A DNA stretch of 64,000 bases from Roseibacillus sp. (lineage in GTDB: Bacteria > Verrucomicrobiota > Verrucomicrobiia > Verrucomicrobiales > Akkermansiaceae): contig JAKVCR010000018.1 of assembly GCA_022448985.1 (NCBI GenBank), positions 62,001-126,000 of the forward strand. The letters run 5' to 3'. The notes below the pieces were generated by a model that was not told the origin of the DNA, ran no database searches, and was given only the letters and a program-made list of their open reading frames with translations. The translations under genes and the position numbers were made by a program. This document shows, one piece after another, positions 1 through 13,576 of the stretch; within the stretch, counting starts at the first letter, position 1, and every line of letters starts with the position of its first letter.

Positions 1-5
1 ATTCG

Positions 6-1574
6 ATGGCTGCCAAGAAGAAAAGCCCCAGGAAAAAGACTGCTGCCAAGAAAGCTGCCAGTAAAAAGAAGGGCAGTACCAAAAAGAAAGGTGCTGCTGG
101 CAAGGCCTCTGGAAATACGGACAGGAAGAAGCGTAACCGTTCTGAGGAAGAAGGGAAGGTCGAGGAGCAGGCAATGGAGCTTGAAGTGGTGGTTGAGAGT
201 GCGGAGGAAGCTGGGGTAGGAGGGATTGAACAGGATGTCAGTGAGCCTCCGGCGGGGAAAGGAAAGGAGGCCGGGGAGGAGATTCCTTCGGGATCGGAGC
301 GAGAACCTTCCTACGATGTGCCGGAGAGAGTCGATGTGAATGAGTTCCGGGAGCACTCGCTCGCCTCTCTTCTGGAGACGGCAGCCGAGTATCCCATAAA
401 GGTCAACAGTGCGGCTGGGAAGAGCGCGTTGATTTTTGAATTACTCTCGTTCTATGCCAAGCACGGGACAGCCCTTGAAGCGGAAGGCATCCTGGAGCAG
501 GCCAAGGAGAATTATGCCATGCTGCGTGACCCCAGGCGCAGCTTTCGCACCTCACCTGATGATTTCTACATCGGAGGGAATCTCCTCAAGCAGCATGGAC
601 TGCGTGCCGGTCAGCGCATCAGGGTCAGGCTGCGTGCTCCGCGCGATCGCGACAAGTATCTCTCGGCCCTTGAAGTCCTCACTGTGGAAGGATCACCGGT
701 GGAGGAGTTCAGTGCCCCCAAGGCTTTTGATCAGTTAACCTCGCTATTCCCGGAAGATCGGTTCGTGCTGGAGCGTCCTTCCGCCATGGCGGTGCGACTT
801 ATTGATATTGTCGCTCCTCTCGGGAAGGGACAGCGGGGCTTGATCGTAGCTCCTCCCCGGGGTGGGAAGACCATTCTCTTAAAGGAGATGGCGAAGTCTA
901 TTGCAGCCAATCATCCGGAGACCAAGCTCATCGTCCTGCTTCTTGACGAACGTCCCGAGGAAGTGACGGACTTTGAAGAAACGGTGGATGCCGAAGTGTT
1001 CAGCTCTACCTTCGATGAATCTTCCAAGCGCCATGCTCAGGTTTCCGACCTGGTCCTTGAGCGCGCCCGGAGGTTGGTCGAACTGGGACAGGATGTGGTT
1101 ATCCTGCTCGACAGCCTGACCAGGTTGGCCCGCGGCTACAACAATTCGCAGCGGGGAGGAGGCCCCGTTGGCACCGGTGGTCTCAGTCCTCACGCTCTTC
1201 AGAAATCGCGCAAATTTTTCGGGGCGGCTCGAAATGTAGAAGAGGGGGGGAGTCTCACGATCGTGGCAACCTGTCTTGTCGAGACCGAGAGCCGCATGGA
1301 TGATATCATTTTCGAGGAACTCAAGGGCACCGGCAACATGGAGATCCGCCTTGATCGCGAACTTGCCGAGAGCCGCATCTACCCGGCTATTCATATTCCT
1401 CAGAGCGGAACCCGCAATGACGACCGGCTCTATCATCCTGATGAAATGGAGAAGGTCATTGAGATCCGGCGGGCCCTCACGACCCTTCCGATCGGGGAGG
1501 CCCTGGAGACCCTGCTCAGGCAACTGGCCAAGAATTCGAGCAATGCAGAACTCCTCATGAGGGGTATGATTTAA
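6..1574 (+). CDS. rho: Transcription termination factor Rho with Lys-rich N-terminal extension
   Basis: ORF 522 aa; [20 protein letters not shown] Walker [17 protein letters not shown] Walker B, Rho C-terminal motifs; N-terminus [19 protein letters not shown]. Confidence 0.96.
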   Translation: MAAKKKSPRKKTAAKKAASKKKGSTKKKGAAGKASGNTDRKKRNRSEEEGKVEEQAMELEVVVESAEEAGVGGIEQDVSEPPAGKGKEAGEEIPSGSEREPSYDVPERVDVNEFREHSLASLLETAAEYPIKVNSAAGKSALIFELLSFYAKHGTALEAEGILEQAKENYAMLRDPRRSFRTSPDDFYIGGNLLKQHGLRAGQRIRVRLRAPRDRDKYLSALEVLTVEGSPVEEFSAPKAFDQLTSLFPEDRFVLERPSAMAVRLIDIVAPLGKGQRGLIVAPPRGGKTILLKEMAKSIAANHPETKLIVLLLDERPEEVTDFEETVDAEVFSSTFDESSKRHAQVSDLVLERARRLVELGQDVVILLDSLTRLARGYNNSQRGGGPVGTGGLSPHALQKSRKFFGAARNVEEGGSLTIVATCLVETESRMDDIIFEELKGTGNMEIRLDRELAESRIYPAIHIPQSGTRNDDRLYHPDEMEKVIEIRRALTTLPIGEALETLLRQLAKNSSNAELLMRGMI

Positions 1575-1713
1575 AGTCAATTTCCGGGCACTAGTGGGGC
1601 CTTGTCCTTAATGTCCCGGTTTTCACGCTCCCGGTCACCACATTGCGGGTACAGTGTTTACGAAAATCTGCTTGCAGATGTAAGAGGATGCACCGAAAAA
1701 AGAGGTCGTTCCC

Positions 1714-4215
1714 ATGCCTACGAACACACCGAAGTCCCTTCTCGCGGCAGCGCTGCTCCTGGCTCCTGTTCTCGCTCCGGCTCAGACGCTCTCCTTTGTG
1801 AACACGAAGGCGTGGCGCCAGGTTGGACTTGAGGAGCTTCTCTATCTGGGGGGCGAAACAAATATGTTCTTTGTTGATGGGTTTTGGGACCTCTCGGGAT
1901 GCGCACATCCCTCTCTCGCCATTGTCGGCCCAGACCCTTTATTCTGCCCTCTGGGAACTACCGGGTTTATCGCTCAGGGCGATATCGATGGCGATGGTCT
2001 CAACGACCAGGGATCATTCTGGTCCGTTCAATCGATAACGCCAGCATCGTTAATCGAGCCCTTCCGATCGGACCTCTTTAGACTTGTCTCTGCGCCCCCT
2101 TCCGGATTCACGCAGATTCTTCGTGGGACAGATGGGGATGTTTCTGCCATCTTTGATGTGCAGGACTTCAGTGTGCTAGTCTGGTATAATGTTCTGGGGG
2201 GCATTGTTGATGACTACGAGGTGACCCAATATCAGGCATTGCGCTCTTATGGACCTGGCAAACAGGAATTGGAGAGGCACTACTTTGACGTTCCGTGGGG
2301 ACCATACAAATTTTCCCTGCCTGGCCTTCTGCCTGACAGTTCTCCACAGGAGCCTCAGCCAATAGTTTTTCCGGTGGATCACCTTGTTACCCCTGATGCC
2401 TATCCCGGCCGTGGGATGGTTCCGCAGGGATGGCGTAACATCAACGAGGAGTGGGGACAGAAAGGTTCACTGGAATTCGATCCTCGCACGTTTTATGACT
2501 TCAAGTGGGGTGGGCTGAGCGCGGACAACACCCTGGAAACGGATGTTCTGTTCTTCTCAATGCGCGGCAACCAGTTTATTAATACGGATGGTGTCGAGGC
2601 TACTGCATATGCACAGGATACGACTATTCGGGGGACGGTCACCGGATTGGCCTGCGAAACGCTTACTACCAACGTCGATCTGGATAGTGTTTTGGAGCAG
2701 GGCAAGATCTATGAGTTGAACTTCACCAGCGGGTCGATGGCTGGCACGGAAGAGGCCATCCAGTATCCCATCACGGTTTTCGGCACGGGAGGAGGGCTTG
2801 ACTTGAATGAACTTCTGATCCCGGTCGATTTCTCCGGAGGCATTGTAACAGGGAGGATCCAGGGGGTTGCGGGAACCCTCCTTACAACCAACCGCAATCT
2901 GGACCTCTGTCTCGTTCCGGGGCAGTCCTATCGGCTTGAGATTACGAGCGGGGCCCTGGCAGGGACCGAGGAGTTTCCGATCACGGGCTGGGGTGCGCCC
3001 GGTTTTACGGATCTCACCGCCCTTAGCGCCCTCGCAGTGGCACCCGGTGACACCTTCACCCTGACCCCGGAGAATGTAGACGCGACATTCACGGTGGATT
3101 TTGTTGGGCGGCACTTCCTGGAGGCCAGCGATGCTCTCGGATCTCCTGCTGACTTTTCCACCCTCGTGCGTGGGGGAGAGTATCGTCTTGAGATTTTCAC
3201 CGGTGGATTGGCCGGGACCTCGGTCAGCATCCGTAACTGGGGATTTCCTACCAACGCCTACCTGGAGACAGAGACAGACCTCTTCGGAAGCCTGCAGCCC
3301 GGTGACACCTTCGGTATCGACTTGATCGAGTTGCCCGGGATCAGCATCAAAGTGGGGGATTCATTTACAATCGGGCAGATTTTCGAAGACTGGATCCAGG
3401 ATAAATATGATGCAGGGGAAGTGCTGGCAGTCCCGGCATTGATCCTCGAGGCCTCTCCTCTCTTCGGAGGATTTGGGATTCCCGCCATACCTGAACTCCT
3501 GGTGGATCCGGGCGGCCTCCTTTCACCTCCCCTTTTCGCGGTTGCCCGCGAGGACACAATCGTATTTCCCCCGTATCCGATCGAGACGCCACCTGGCAAT
3601 CGCAACCAGTTCATTCTGGGCACCCTGGACAACCACTATGAACTAGGCCCCTTCTTCTTCAATCCGGGCGACTCGTTGGACACCGTCCTGAATATTGCCC
3701 GTTCCAGTATAAGCAGTGTAACGACGACGGATGCGGGATCTTACGCTCTCACTTTCAGGGTGGAGTTCATCGACACCTATGAGGGCTTCGCACTTCTTGG
3801 GGGTCTGCTGGACGGCGAAGGCTTCCCCTTCGCGACGCCCAGCTCCGAGCGGGCTCCCGATTATGATTTCGACCGGGATGGTGCTACCAATCTGCTTGAG
3901 TATGCCCTGCAAACTGATGTGGCAGATCCCCTGGACAGGCCGGCATTCCAATATGCTCTCGATGAAGCAGCGGGGAGCTGTACCGCTACGCTGACGAAGC
4001 GTCCCTTCACGGGAACCAGCCTTGAGTATTTCTTTGAATACAGCACGGACCTGCAAAACTGGACGACCATTTCGGAAAATGATCCTGTTTTTGAAATCGT
4101 GCAGGATGACGAGGACACACTCGAAGTTGCCAACTTTGCAGCTTTCGTTACCAGCGATCCAGTGCAGTTTCCATCTCCTGCCTGTTTCCTGCGGGTGCGG
4201 GTCGAAGTCCAGTAG
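1714..4215 (+). CDS. Secreted hypothetical protein with internal repeats and a DxDxDG-type C-terminal motif
   Basis: ORF 833 aa; N-terminal signal peptide MPTNTPKSLLAAALLLAPVLAPAQ; repeated 'G..Y.L.ftsG.laGTe' units; C-terminal DYDFDRDGATNLLEYALQTD. Confidence 0.75.
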   Translation: MPTNTPKSLLAAALLLAPVLAPAQTLSFVNTKAWRQVGLEELLYLGGETNMFFVDGFWDLSGCAHPSLAIVGPDPLFCPLGTTGFIAQGDIDGDGLNDQGSFWSVQSITPASLIEPFRSDLFRLVSAPPSGFTQILRGTDGDVSAIFDVQDFSVLVWYNVLGGIVDDYEVTQYQALRSYGPGKQELERHYFDVPWGPYKFSLPGLLPDSSPQEPQPIVFPVDHLVTPDAYPGRGMVPQGWRNINEEWGQKGSLEFDPRTFYDFKWGGLSADNTLETDVLFFSMRGNQFINTDGVEATAYAQDTTIRGTVTGLACETLTTNVDLDSVLEQGKIYELNFTSGSMAGTEEAIQYPITVFGTGGGLDLNELLIPVDFSGGIVTGRIQGVAGTLLTTNRNLDLCLVPGQSYRLEITSGALAGTEEFPITGWGAPGFTDLTALSALAVAPGDTFTLTPENVDATFTVDFVGRHFLEASDALGSPADFSTLVRGGEYRLEIFTGGLAGTSVSIRNWGFPTNAYLETETDLFGSLQPGDTFGIDLIELPGISIKVGDSFTIGQIFEDWIQDKYDAGEVLAVPALILEASPLFGGFGIPAIPELLVDPGGLLSPPLFAVAREDTIVFPPYPIETPPGNRNQFILGTLDNHYELGPFFFNPGDSLDTVLNIARSSISSVTTTDAGSYALTFRVEFIDTYEGFALLGGLLDGEGFPFATPSSERAPDYDFDRDGATNLLEYALQTDVADPLDRPAFQYALDEAAGSCTATLTKRPFTGTSLEYFFEYSTDLQNWTTISENDPVFEIVQDDEDTLEVANFAAFVTSDPVQFPSPACFLRVRVEVQ

Positions 4216-4355
4216 GGCATCTGCACAGTTCCCCGATCTTCTGAACGGGCACGGGTTTGCGGGTTGGGCCTGTCTTTATGGAAAGAGGCTTTGCGAGCAG
4301 TGGCCTTCGTGTTGAAATACAGCGTGCCCGGGAGGTCCCGGACAACTGAGATCGA

Positions 4356-5408
4356 ATGATTACCACCAGCGCCGAACTCTCCGGACTAGTGGATCGCCTG
4401 CCGACCAACGGTTCTCCCTTCGCGGGGATCGATCTGGAGGCGGATAATCTGCATCGTTATGCGGAGCAGTTGTGCCTTATCCAGATCTCCACTGGAGAGG
4501 AGGTGATTCTGGTTGACCCCCTGGAGGTAGACGAACTGGAACCGCTGCGCAGCTATCTCGTCGCCAATAGTATCTGGATGCATGGGGCGGATTTCGACAT
4601 GACCCTCCTGCGACGGGAGTTCGGAATGCTGCCAAAGATGATCTATGATACCCAGATTGCCTCTCGCTTGCTGGGGATTCTTCGTTTCAGCTATGCCAAC
4701 CTCGTGGAGCAGTTCTTTGGCGTAAAGCTGTGCAAGGCCTCCCAGAAGGAGAACTGGGGACAGCGACCGCTGCCTGAGAAGATGTGTGAGTACGCCAGCA
4801 ATGATGTGCGCTACCTTTTGCCGCTGGCAGACAAGCTGGAAGAAGATCTGAAGCGACGGGAACGCTTCGACTGGTTCGTGGAAAGTTGTCGGGCCGCCAT
4901 GGATCGAGTATTGAATCGTGATGTGGAACGTGAGGACCCCTGGCGCATTCGCGGTGCGGGTAAACTCGATTGCCACGCCCTGTGCCTGCTCCGCGCGCTC
5001 TGGAACTGGCGCGATGCGGAGGCGCGGGAGTGGGATCGCCCTCCTTTCATGGTGGCGAGAAACCAGCAGTTGATTGCATGGGCGGAGTTGCTTGCAAGGG
5101 GGGAGAGGCTGGAAACACCTCGCAATGTGAAGGGTGGACGTGCCCGCCGTCTGAAAGAGGCCATTGAGAAGGCCCGTCAGATTCCCCGGTCGGAATGGCC
5201 AGAACGCCGGAAGGGAGCCGGACGGCGCTGGGACAGCAGCCAGGAGAAACGATACGAGGATCTGGCCCGGAAACGTGACAAGGCCGCCGATTCCCTGGAA
5301 CTCGAGTCCGCTGTTATCGCTCCCCGGGCCGCCCTTGAGCAAATTGCCTGGGAGGCCGACCCTGCCGAACATCTTCTTAGCTGGCAAAGAGATATTCTGG
5401 GGTTGTAA
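4356..5408 (+). CDS. rnd: Ribonuclease D-like 3'-5' exonuclease (DEDD + HRDC-like)
   Basis: ORF 350 aa; FAGIDLEADNLHRY, WMHGADFDMTLLRREFG, YASNDVRYLLPL DEDDy motifs. Confidence 0.9.
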   Translation: MITTSAELSGLVDRLPTNGSPFAGIDLEADNLHRYAEQLCLIQISTGEEVILVDPLEVDELEPLRSYLVANSIWMHGADFDMTLLRREFGMLPKMIYDTQIASRLLGILRFSYANLVEQFFGVKLCKASQKENWGQRPLPEKMCEYASNDVRYLLPLADKLEEDLKRRERFDWFVESCRAAMDRVLNRDVEREDPWRIRGAGKLDCHALCLLRALWNWRDAEAREWDRPPFMVARNQQLIAWAELLARGERLETPRNVKGGRARRLKEAIEKARQIPRSEWPERRKGAGRRWDSSQEKRYEDLARKRDKAADSLELESAVIAPRAALEQIAWEADPAEHLLSWQRDILGL

Positions 5409-5422
5409 ACCGGGTCAGGCAG

Positions 5423-6052
5423 ATGGTTTCGGCAGACCAGCAGCATCGGGAGGGGAAGACCAGGGAGATCTCTCTGCAATCTTCCGCCCCTGCGACATTT
5501 CGCTTTCGGTGTTCCTCCTGCCAGATGCTGCTGGAAGTAGCTGCCAAGCTGGCGGGAGCCAGAGCTCCCTGCCCCGGATGCCGCAGGATGATCACGGCAC
5601 CTCGACCCGAAGCGTGTTCCACTGACTCGTCGCAATACGGGACTGCTGATGGAGAGGTGAGGTCGGGGGAGAAGAAGGGGGAAAGGTCCTGTCAGGAACA
5701 GTCTTGCCTGGCGACGCTATCGCAAGAGGAGTTCTCCCCGGACCTATCTCCGTCTCTTGCTGAGCCGACAGTGAGAAGGGTGCGCAAGGTGAGGCGGGAA
5801 CGCAAAAGGAGGAAGCGTCCTGCGAAGGCGCAGCGGGAGGACCGGAGCAGGGCCGATCTCTTCGCCGATCGGGTCCCGGTGCGGTTCGAAAGTTATCGGG
5901 AAAAGGGGAAGTCCATAGCTCGGATCAGGCTGGCACTGGCGTTTTTGCTGACCATTGTGGCCGTTATTGGGGTCATCAGGATTACGAAAAAGGCGGTGGC
6001 TGGACCTCCTTCGGGAAGGGAGGAAGGGTCGATTGGAAACCGGTCCCGGTGA
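5423..6052 (+). CDS. Hypothetical protein: N-terminal zinc-ribbon-like CxxC...CxxC, basic linker, C-terminal TM segment
   Basis: ORF 209 aa; FRCSSCQMLLEVAAKLAGARAPCPGCRRM; IARIRLALAFLLTIVAVIGVIRI. Confidence 0.6.
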   Translation: MVSADQQHREGKTREISLQSSAPATFRFRCSSCQMLLEVAAKLAGARAPCPGCRRMITAPRPEACSTDSSQYGTADGEVRSGEKKGERSCQEQSCLATLSQEEFSPDLSPSLAEPTVRRVRKVRRERKRRKRPAKAQREDRSRADLFADRVPVRFESYREKGKSIARIRLALAFLLTIVAVIGVIRITKKAVAGPPSGREEGSIGNRSR

Positions 6053-6076
6053 GCCTTTTTTAGAGACCTATTTTAA

Positions 6077-8728
<2,652 letters not shown>

Positions 8729-8752
8729 AGAATCAGCAGGCAGCAGAATTCC

Positions 8753-11386
8753 ATGTCCACAGAAGACGATATCAAGCCCATCAGCGTTGACGACGAGCTC
8801 TCCAAGTCCTTCCTGGACTACTCGATGTCGGTGATCGTCTCGCGTGCCCTGCCTGATGTCAGGGACGGCTTGAAGCCATCCCAGCGCCGGATCCTCTATG
8901 CGATGAACGACCTGGGACTGGCGCCCAACAAGGCTCACCGGAAATGCGCCAAGATATGTGGCGATACGTCGGGTAACTACCACCCTCATGGGGAAGCGGT
9001 GATTTATCCGACCCTTGTCAACATGGCCCAGGACTGGTCCATGCGGGAAATCCTGGTGGATGGGCAGGGAAATTTCGGATCTCCCGAAGCTGATCCGCCT
9101 GCCGCGATGCGGTACACCGAGGCTCGCCTGACGCATCTTGGGATGGCCATGATGGCTGATCTCGACAAACGAACAGTCGATTTCGTTCCCAATTACGACG
9201 AAACCACGACTGAGCCGACGGTGTTCCCGGCCGCCTTTCCCAATCTGCTTGTCAACGGGGGTACCGGAATCGCGGTGGGGATGGCGACAAACATCCCACC
9301 CCATAACCTGGGTGAGATTGTAGATGCTCTCTGTGCACAGGTTGACAATCCGGAGATCACGTTGCCTGAGTTGATGCAGTTCGTGAAGGGGCCCGATTTT
9401 CCGGTTGCCTGTGAAATTCGTGGGGTGAAGGGAATCGAGAGTTACTTCGCGACCGGTCGGGGCTCGGTCAAGATGAGGGGAAAGATGGAGGTGGATGAAA
9501 AGGAGAGCGGAACTGCCACCATCACCATCACGGAAGTGCCCTACGGGGTGAACCGTGCCACCCTGCAGCAGCGGATAGCGGAACTGGTGAACCAGAAGAT
9601 CCTGACAGGCATCTCGGGGATGCGGGACCTCACCGACGAAAATACCCGCATCGAGATCACTCTCAAGCGGGATGCCCGACCCCAGGTCTTGGTCAACCAG
9701 ATCTACAAGCTCACCGCGATGGAGACATCGTTCAGCGTGAACATGCTCGCCATTCACGAGCGCCGGCCGAAGCTGCTTTCCCTGAAAGAGGCGCTCGATT
9801 GCTATATTGAGCATCGGCGGGATGTGGTGGTGCGTCGGACGCGCTACCTGCTCGAGAAAGCCGAAGATCGGGCGGAAACCCTTGAGGCATTACTCCTCGC
9901 CCTGGGCTGCCTGGATGATTTCATCAAGATGATCCGTAGCTCGAAGAGCCGCGACGAGGCGCGTGAAAAGGTGAGGAGTTACACCTTCACGCGGGAGGCC
10001 GCGGAAAACCTGGGTGTGCTCATCCGGGATCAGCCGAGCCTGCAGGGAGACGACTATGTTTTCACCGCCCGGCAGGTGAACGCCATCCTGGAACTACGGC
10101 TCTACCAGCTGGTGGCACTGGAACGAGAGAAGATCAAGAGTGACTATGACCAGGTCATTGAGGAGATCAAGGACCTCATGGATATCCTTGCCAAGGAGGC
10201 GCGGGTGCTCGGTATCATCAAGGACGAACTGCTTGCGGTGAAGGAGAAGTATGGGAATCCACGCAAGTGCGAGATCCTGCCGGACGAGGGTGAGATTGCG
10301 ATAGAGGACCTGATCGCCAATGAGGGCATGATCTGCACGCTCAGCCATCGTGGCTATGTGAAACGGACGTCTGCCAGCGAGTACCGGCTGCAGGGCCGCG
10401 GCGGGAAGGGAGTCCGGGGAATGGAAACGCGTAGTTCCAACGAGGATGACGACGATTTCGTGGAGCACCTCTTCAGCGCGCAGGCACATGATTACCTGAT
10501 GTTCTTCACAAATACAGGGCGAGTCTACGTGGAGCGGGTCTACGAACTTCCGGAGGGGTCGCGGGCCTCAAAGGGCCGAAGCATCAAGAACGTGTTGAAT
10601 CTGCAACCTGAGGAATCGATCGCAGCCATGTTACGTCTTGAGCGCCGTCTTGACGAGGACGGCAACGATATCACTTTCGGTGAGGACGCCGGGTTCGTGC
10701 TCTTCGCTACCCGCAGTGGCAAGGTGAAGAAAACCGGTCTCCACGACTTCCGGAATTTCCGCAAGGACGGCATCATTGCAATCAAGCTTGATGCCGGCAA
10801 CGAACTGATCGACGTGCGTCTTACTAACGGCAGTAATGAAATCGTTCTGGTAACGCGCAATGGGCTCAGTCTGCGCTTCCAGGAGGAACAGGCTCGTCCG
10901 ATGGGGCGGACCGCCGCGGGAGTTGCTGGCATCAAACCTGTGACTGGCGATGTATTGGTAGGACTTGCGCTTGTGAGTGACCAGAGCACTCTCCTCGTCG
11001 CCTCCGAGAATGGGATTGGAAAGCGGACCTCGTTCTCTGAATACCGATCTCAGACCCGGGGAGGAAAGGGAATCATCACCATGAAGGTGACCGGGAAAAC
11101 CGGGCAGGTGGTAGGGGCGGTGGCTGTGGAGGAGGTGGACGAATTGATGCTCATGACCACGGGTGGCCAGAGCATCCGTATCCGCTGTTCCGAAATAAGC
11201 ACGACCGGGCGAAATACCCAGGGGGTCAAGTTGGTCACCCTGCGGGCTGACGAGAAATTGCAGGATATTGCAAAGGTAGTGGCTGGGGAAGCCGATGAGG
11301 ATGGTCCCGGAGAGGATGGTCCCGGAGAGGATGGTCCCGGAGAGGATGGAGAGGACGCCCTGCCGGATGTTGACGGGGACGAATAG
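8753..11386 (+). CDS. gyrA: DNA gyrase subunit A
   Basis: ORF 877 aa; SFLDYSMSVIVSRALPDVRDGLKPSQRRILYAM; C-terminal GyrA beta-pinwheel repeats; acidic EDGPG tail. Confidence 0.97.
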   Translation: MSTEDDIKPISVDDELSKSFLDYSMSVIVSRALPDVRDGLKPSQRRILYAMNDLGLAPNKAHRKCAKICGDTSGNYHPHGEAVIYPTLVNMAQDWSMREILVDGQGNFGSPEADPPAAMRYTEARLTHLGMAMMADLDKRTVDFVPNYDETTTEPTVFPAAFPNLLVNGGTGIAVGMATNIPPHNLGEIVDALCAQVDNPEITLPELMQFVKGPDFPVACEIRGVKGIESYFATGRGSVKMRGKMEVDEKESGTATITITEVPYGVNRATLQQRIAELVNQKILTGISGMRDLTDENTRIEITLKRDARPQVLVNQIYKLTAMETSFSVNMLAIHERRPKLLSLKEALDCYIEHRRDVVVRRTRYLLEKAEDRAETLEALLLALGCLDDFIKMIRSSKSRDEAREKVRSYTFTREAAENLGVLIRDQPSLQGDDYVFTARQVNAILELRLYQLVALEREKIKSDYDQVIEEIKDLMDILAKEARVLGIIKDELLAVKEKYGNPRKCEILPDEGEIAIEDLIANEGMICTLSHRGYVKRTSASEYRLQGRGGKGVRGMETRSSNEDDDDFVEHLFSAQAHDYLMFFTNTGRVYVERVYELPEGSRASKGRSIKNVLNLQPEESIAAMLRLERRLDEDGNDITFGEDAGFVLFATRSGKVKKTGLHDFRNFRKDGIIAIKLDAGNELIDVRLTNGSNEIVLVTRNGLSLRFQEEQARPMGRTAAGVAGIKPVTGDVLVGLALVSDQSTLLVASENGIGKRTSFSEYRSQTRGGKGIITMKVTGKTGQVVGAVAVEEVDELMLMTTGGQSIRIRCSEISTTGRNTQGVKLVTLRADEKLQDIAKVVAGEADEDGPGEDGPGEDGPGEDGEDALPDVDGDE
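11297..11350 (+). repeat. 15-bp tandem repeat (gaggatggtcccgga, about 3.6 copies) encoding EDGPG in the GyrA tail
   Basis: Direct reading: three identical 15-bp units plus a partial unit. Confidence 0.95.
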
Positions 11387-11548
11387 GGATTCTCTGATCG
11401 AGTCTTCTTAAGATGAGGGCAGGGGTTGACTTATATCTGTAAGATTTTGGCAGTTGAGGATTTACGTGATAGTGTCTCCGGGCATCGCTTCAAACATGGC
11501 AGATTGCCATCGTGGATCTCCGATGTTTTAATCCTGCGCTATAAAGTC

Positions 11549-12349
11549 ATGAATGCACATCGTTCTGTTCCTGGATTTCTTGTCGCAGCATCGGTTCTTT
11601 CGCTCTTTGCCAGTCCTGTTCTGCTGGCCCAGGATGAAAAGAAGCGCGATCGCGCCCTTCGCATTCTTGCCGTAGGACAGGAACCACCGTGGCGGGAAGT
11701 GATCCAGGGAGGTCGCCGGGTGCAGGTCACGCCTCCCGAGGGATCCCTTCCCCCGGGTCGGCTCCAGCTTTCTAATGCCGAAGGAATTGAACTGGGTGAA
11801 GCGGTGGGAGTGAAGCTCAACCAAATTTCCAGTGTGATGTCAGTCAGTCCGGGCACCCACCCATTGCATGGGTCGGGTGAGGGAGGACTGGATCCGAAGC
11901 CCTGGTATAGTCTCAAGTTTCCCAGCATGGCGGCCGGGTTGGCCATTCTCTGGCGTGATCCCAGCAAGGGGAAATGGACGGGTGGCTGCAAGGGGGTGCT
12001 GCTACGCGACGACCTCACTGGTTTTCCCGCGGGGCGCATTCGAATCGTCAATGTGTCCAGGTATCCACTTGGGCTGAAGTTTGGAGCAGAAAAGGGGCTG
12101 CTCAAACCAGGCCAGGTTCTGTTGCGCGCTGGCAAGTCGGGTGCCTTCGACAAGGTTCCGCTGGAGCTCTCGGTGAAGGATAAGAGTGGACGCTGGGTAC
12201 GGGTTATTTCGCAGCAGATCAATCAGCGGCCCGAGCATCGGACGCATATAGTCCTTTATACCAACGATGGGGAGGCTCCAACCCGCCCCGTTGGGGCGGT
12301 GGTCCTGCGGGAGACCGCCCGTACCCCGGCGGTCAGGAGAGCGCGCTAG
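11549..12349 (+). CDS. Hypothetical exported protein
   Basis: ORF 11426..12349; likely start ATG 11549 giving signal peptide MNAHRSVPGFLVAASVLSLFASPVLLAQ. Confidence 0.65.
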   Translation: MNAHRSVPGFLVAASVLSLFASPVLLAQDEKKRDRALRILAVGQEPPWREVIQGGRRVQVTPPEGSLPPGRLQLSNAEGIELGEAVGVKLNQISSVMSVSPGTHPLHGSGEGGLDPKPWYSLKFPSMAAGLAILWRDPSKGKWTGGCKGVLLRDDLTGFPAGRIRIVNVSRYPLGLKFGAEKGLLKPGQVLLRAGKSGAFDKVPLELSVKDKSGRWVRVISQQINQRPEHRTHIVLYTNDGEAPTRPVGAVVLRETARTPAVRRAR

Positions 12350-12526
12350 GGCGCTCAATTAAGGGGGATTACAGCGGGAGGACCGGGAACAGGTGTTTCA
12401 GGTGCAGATGGCACCTTGAGGGGAGGTCCGCAGTCTCATGCAAATATCACCGCGCCACTATTGACGGTCCCCATACCGCTTGGTTAATTTCCGCGCCCCA
12501 ACTCAGGGTGTAATTCCATCACTGCT

Positions 12527-13531
12527 ATGTCTAAGTATGCAATTAACGGGTTCGGCCGGATCGGTCGGATGGTCCTTCGTCGCCTGACGGAGAAAGGGGA
12601 ACTGGACAGGGTTCTGGCAGTCAATGACCTGACTGACAACAAGACCCTTGCACATCTCTTCAAATATGACTCCAGTCAGGGCATTTTTGATGCCGAGGTC
12701 AGTCACGATGATGAGTCGATCACGATCAATGGGCACCGGATCAAGGCTTCTGCCGAGCGGGACCCCGCCGCCCTGCCGTGGGGGGACCTGGGAGTAGAGG
12801 TGGTTCTAGAGTCGACGGGTTTCTTTGTGGACCGTGCCGGAGCAGGGAAGCACCTTGAGGCTGGGGCCAGGAAGGTCCTTATCTCTGCGCCGGCCAAGGA
12901 CCCGGACCTCACCATGTGCCTGGGGATCAACGATGATCTCTACAATGCGGAAGAGCATCATGTCGTTTCCAACGCCTCCTGCACGACCAACTGCCTGGCC
13001 CCGATGGTCAAGGTGCTCCATGACAACTGGGGGATCGAGCGCGGCTTCATGAGCACCATTCACAGTTACACCGGCGACCAGAATCTTCTCGATGCGCCGC
13101 ATGAGGATCTGCGCCGGGCGCGTTCAGCGGCGGTCAGTATCGTGCCGTCCTCCACAGGGGCCGCCCGGGCTATTGGACTGGTTATCCCCGAGTTGCAGGG
13201 CAAGCTCAACGGCGGCGCCTTCCGGGTGCCTACGCCCACCGGTTCCCTCACCGATTTTGTGGCGGAACTCAAAGCTGGGGTGTCCGTTACTGCGGAGGAA
13301 GTGAATGCCGCCTTCAAGGTTGCAGCTGATGGCGCGATGAAGGGAGTGCTTGAATATAGCGAAGAGCCTCTGGTGCTCGCCGATGTCGTGGGCAATCCCC
13401 ACAGTTCGATATTTGACTCTGGATTGACCACCATCCTTGAGGGCAACCTGGTCAAGGTCTGCTCCTGGTATGACAACGAGTGGGGTTATTCCTGCCGGGC
13501 GGCGGATGCCATGGGCCTGCTTGCGGGATGA
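12527..13531 (+). CDS. gap: Glyceraldehyde-3-phosphate dehydrogenase, type I
   Basis: ORF 334 aa; INGFGRIGRMVLRR, SNASCTTNCLAPMVKVLHDN. Confidence 0.97.
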   Translation: MSKYAINGFGRIGRMVLRRLTEKGELDRVLAVNDLTDNKTLAHLFKYDSSQGIFDAEVSHDDESITINGHRIKASAERDPAALPWGDLGVEVVLESTGFFVDRAGAGKHLEAGARKVLISAPAKDPDLTMCLGINDDLYNAEEHHVVSNASCTTNCLAPMVKVLHDNWGIERGFMSTIHSYTGDQNLLDAPHEDLRRARSAAVSIVPSSTGAARAIGLVIPELQGKLNGGAFRVPTPTGSLTDFVAELKAGVSVTAEEVNAAFKVAADGAMKGVLEYSEEPLVLADVVGNPHSSIFDSGLTTILEGNLVKVCSWYDNEWGYSCRAADAMGLLAG

Positions 13532-13576
13532 GCGGTCCCGCAGTTCCCATCGGCGGATAGTGTTCCGCATGATTCC

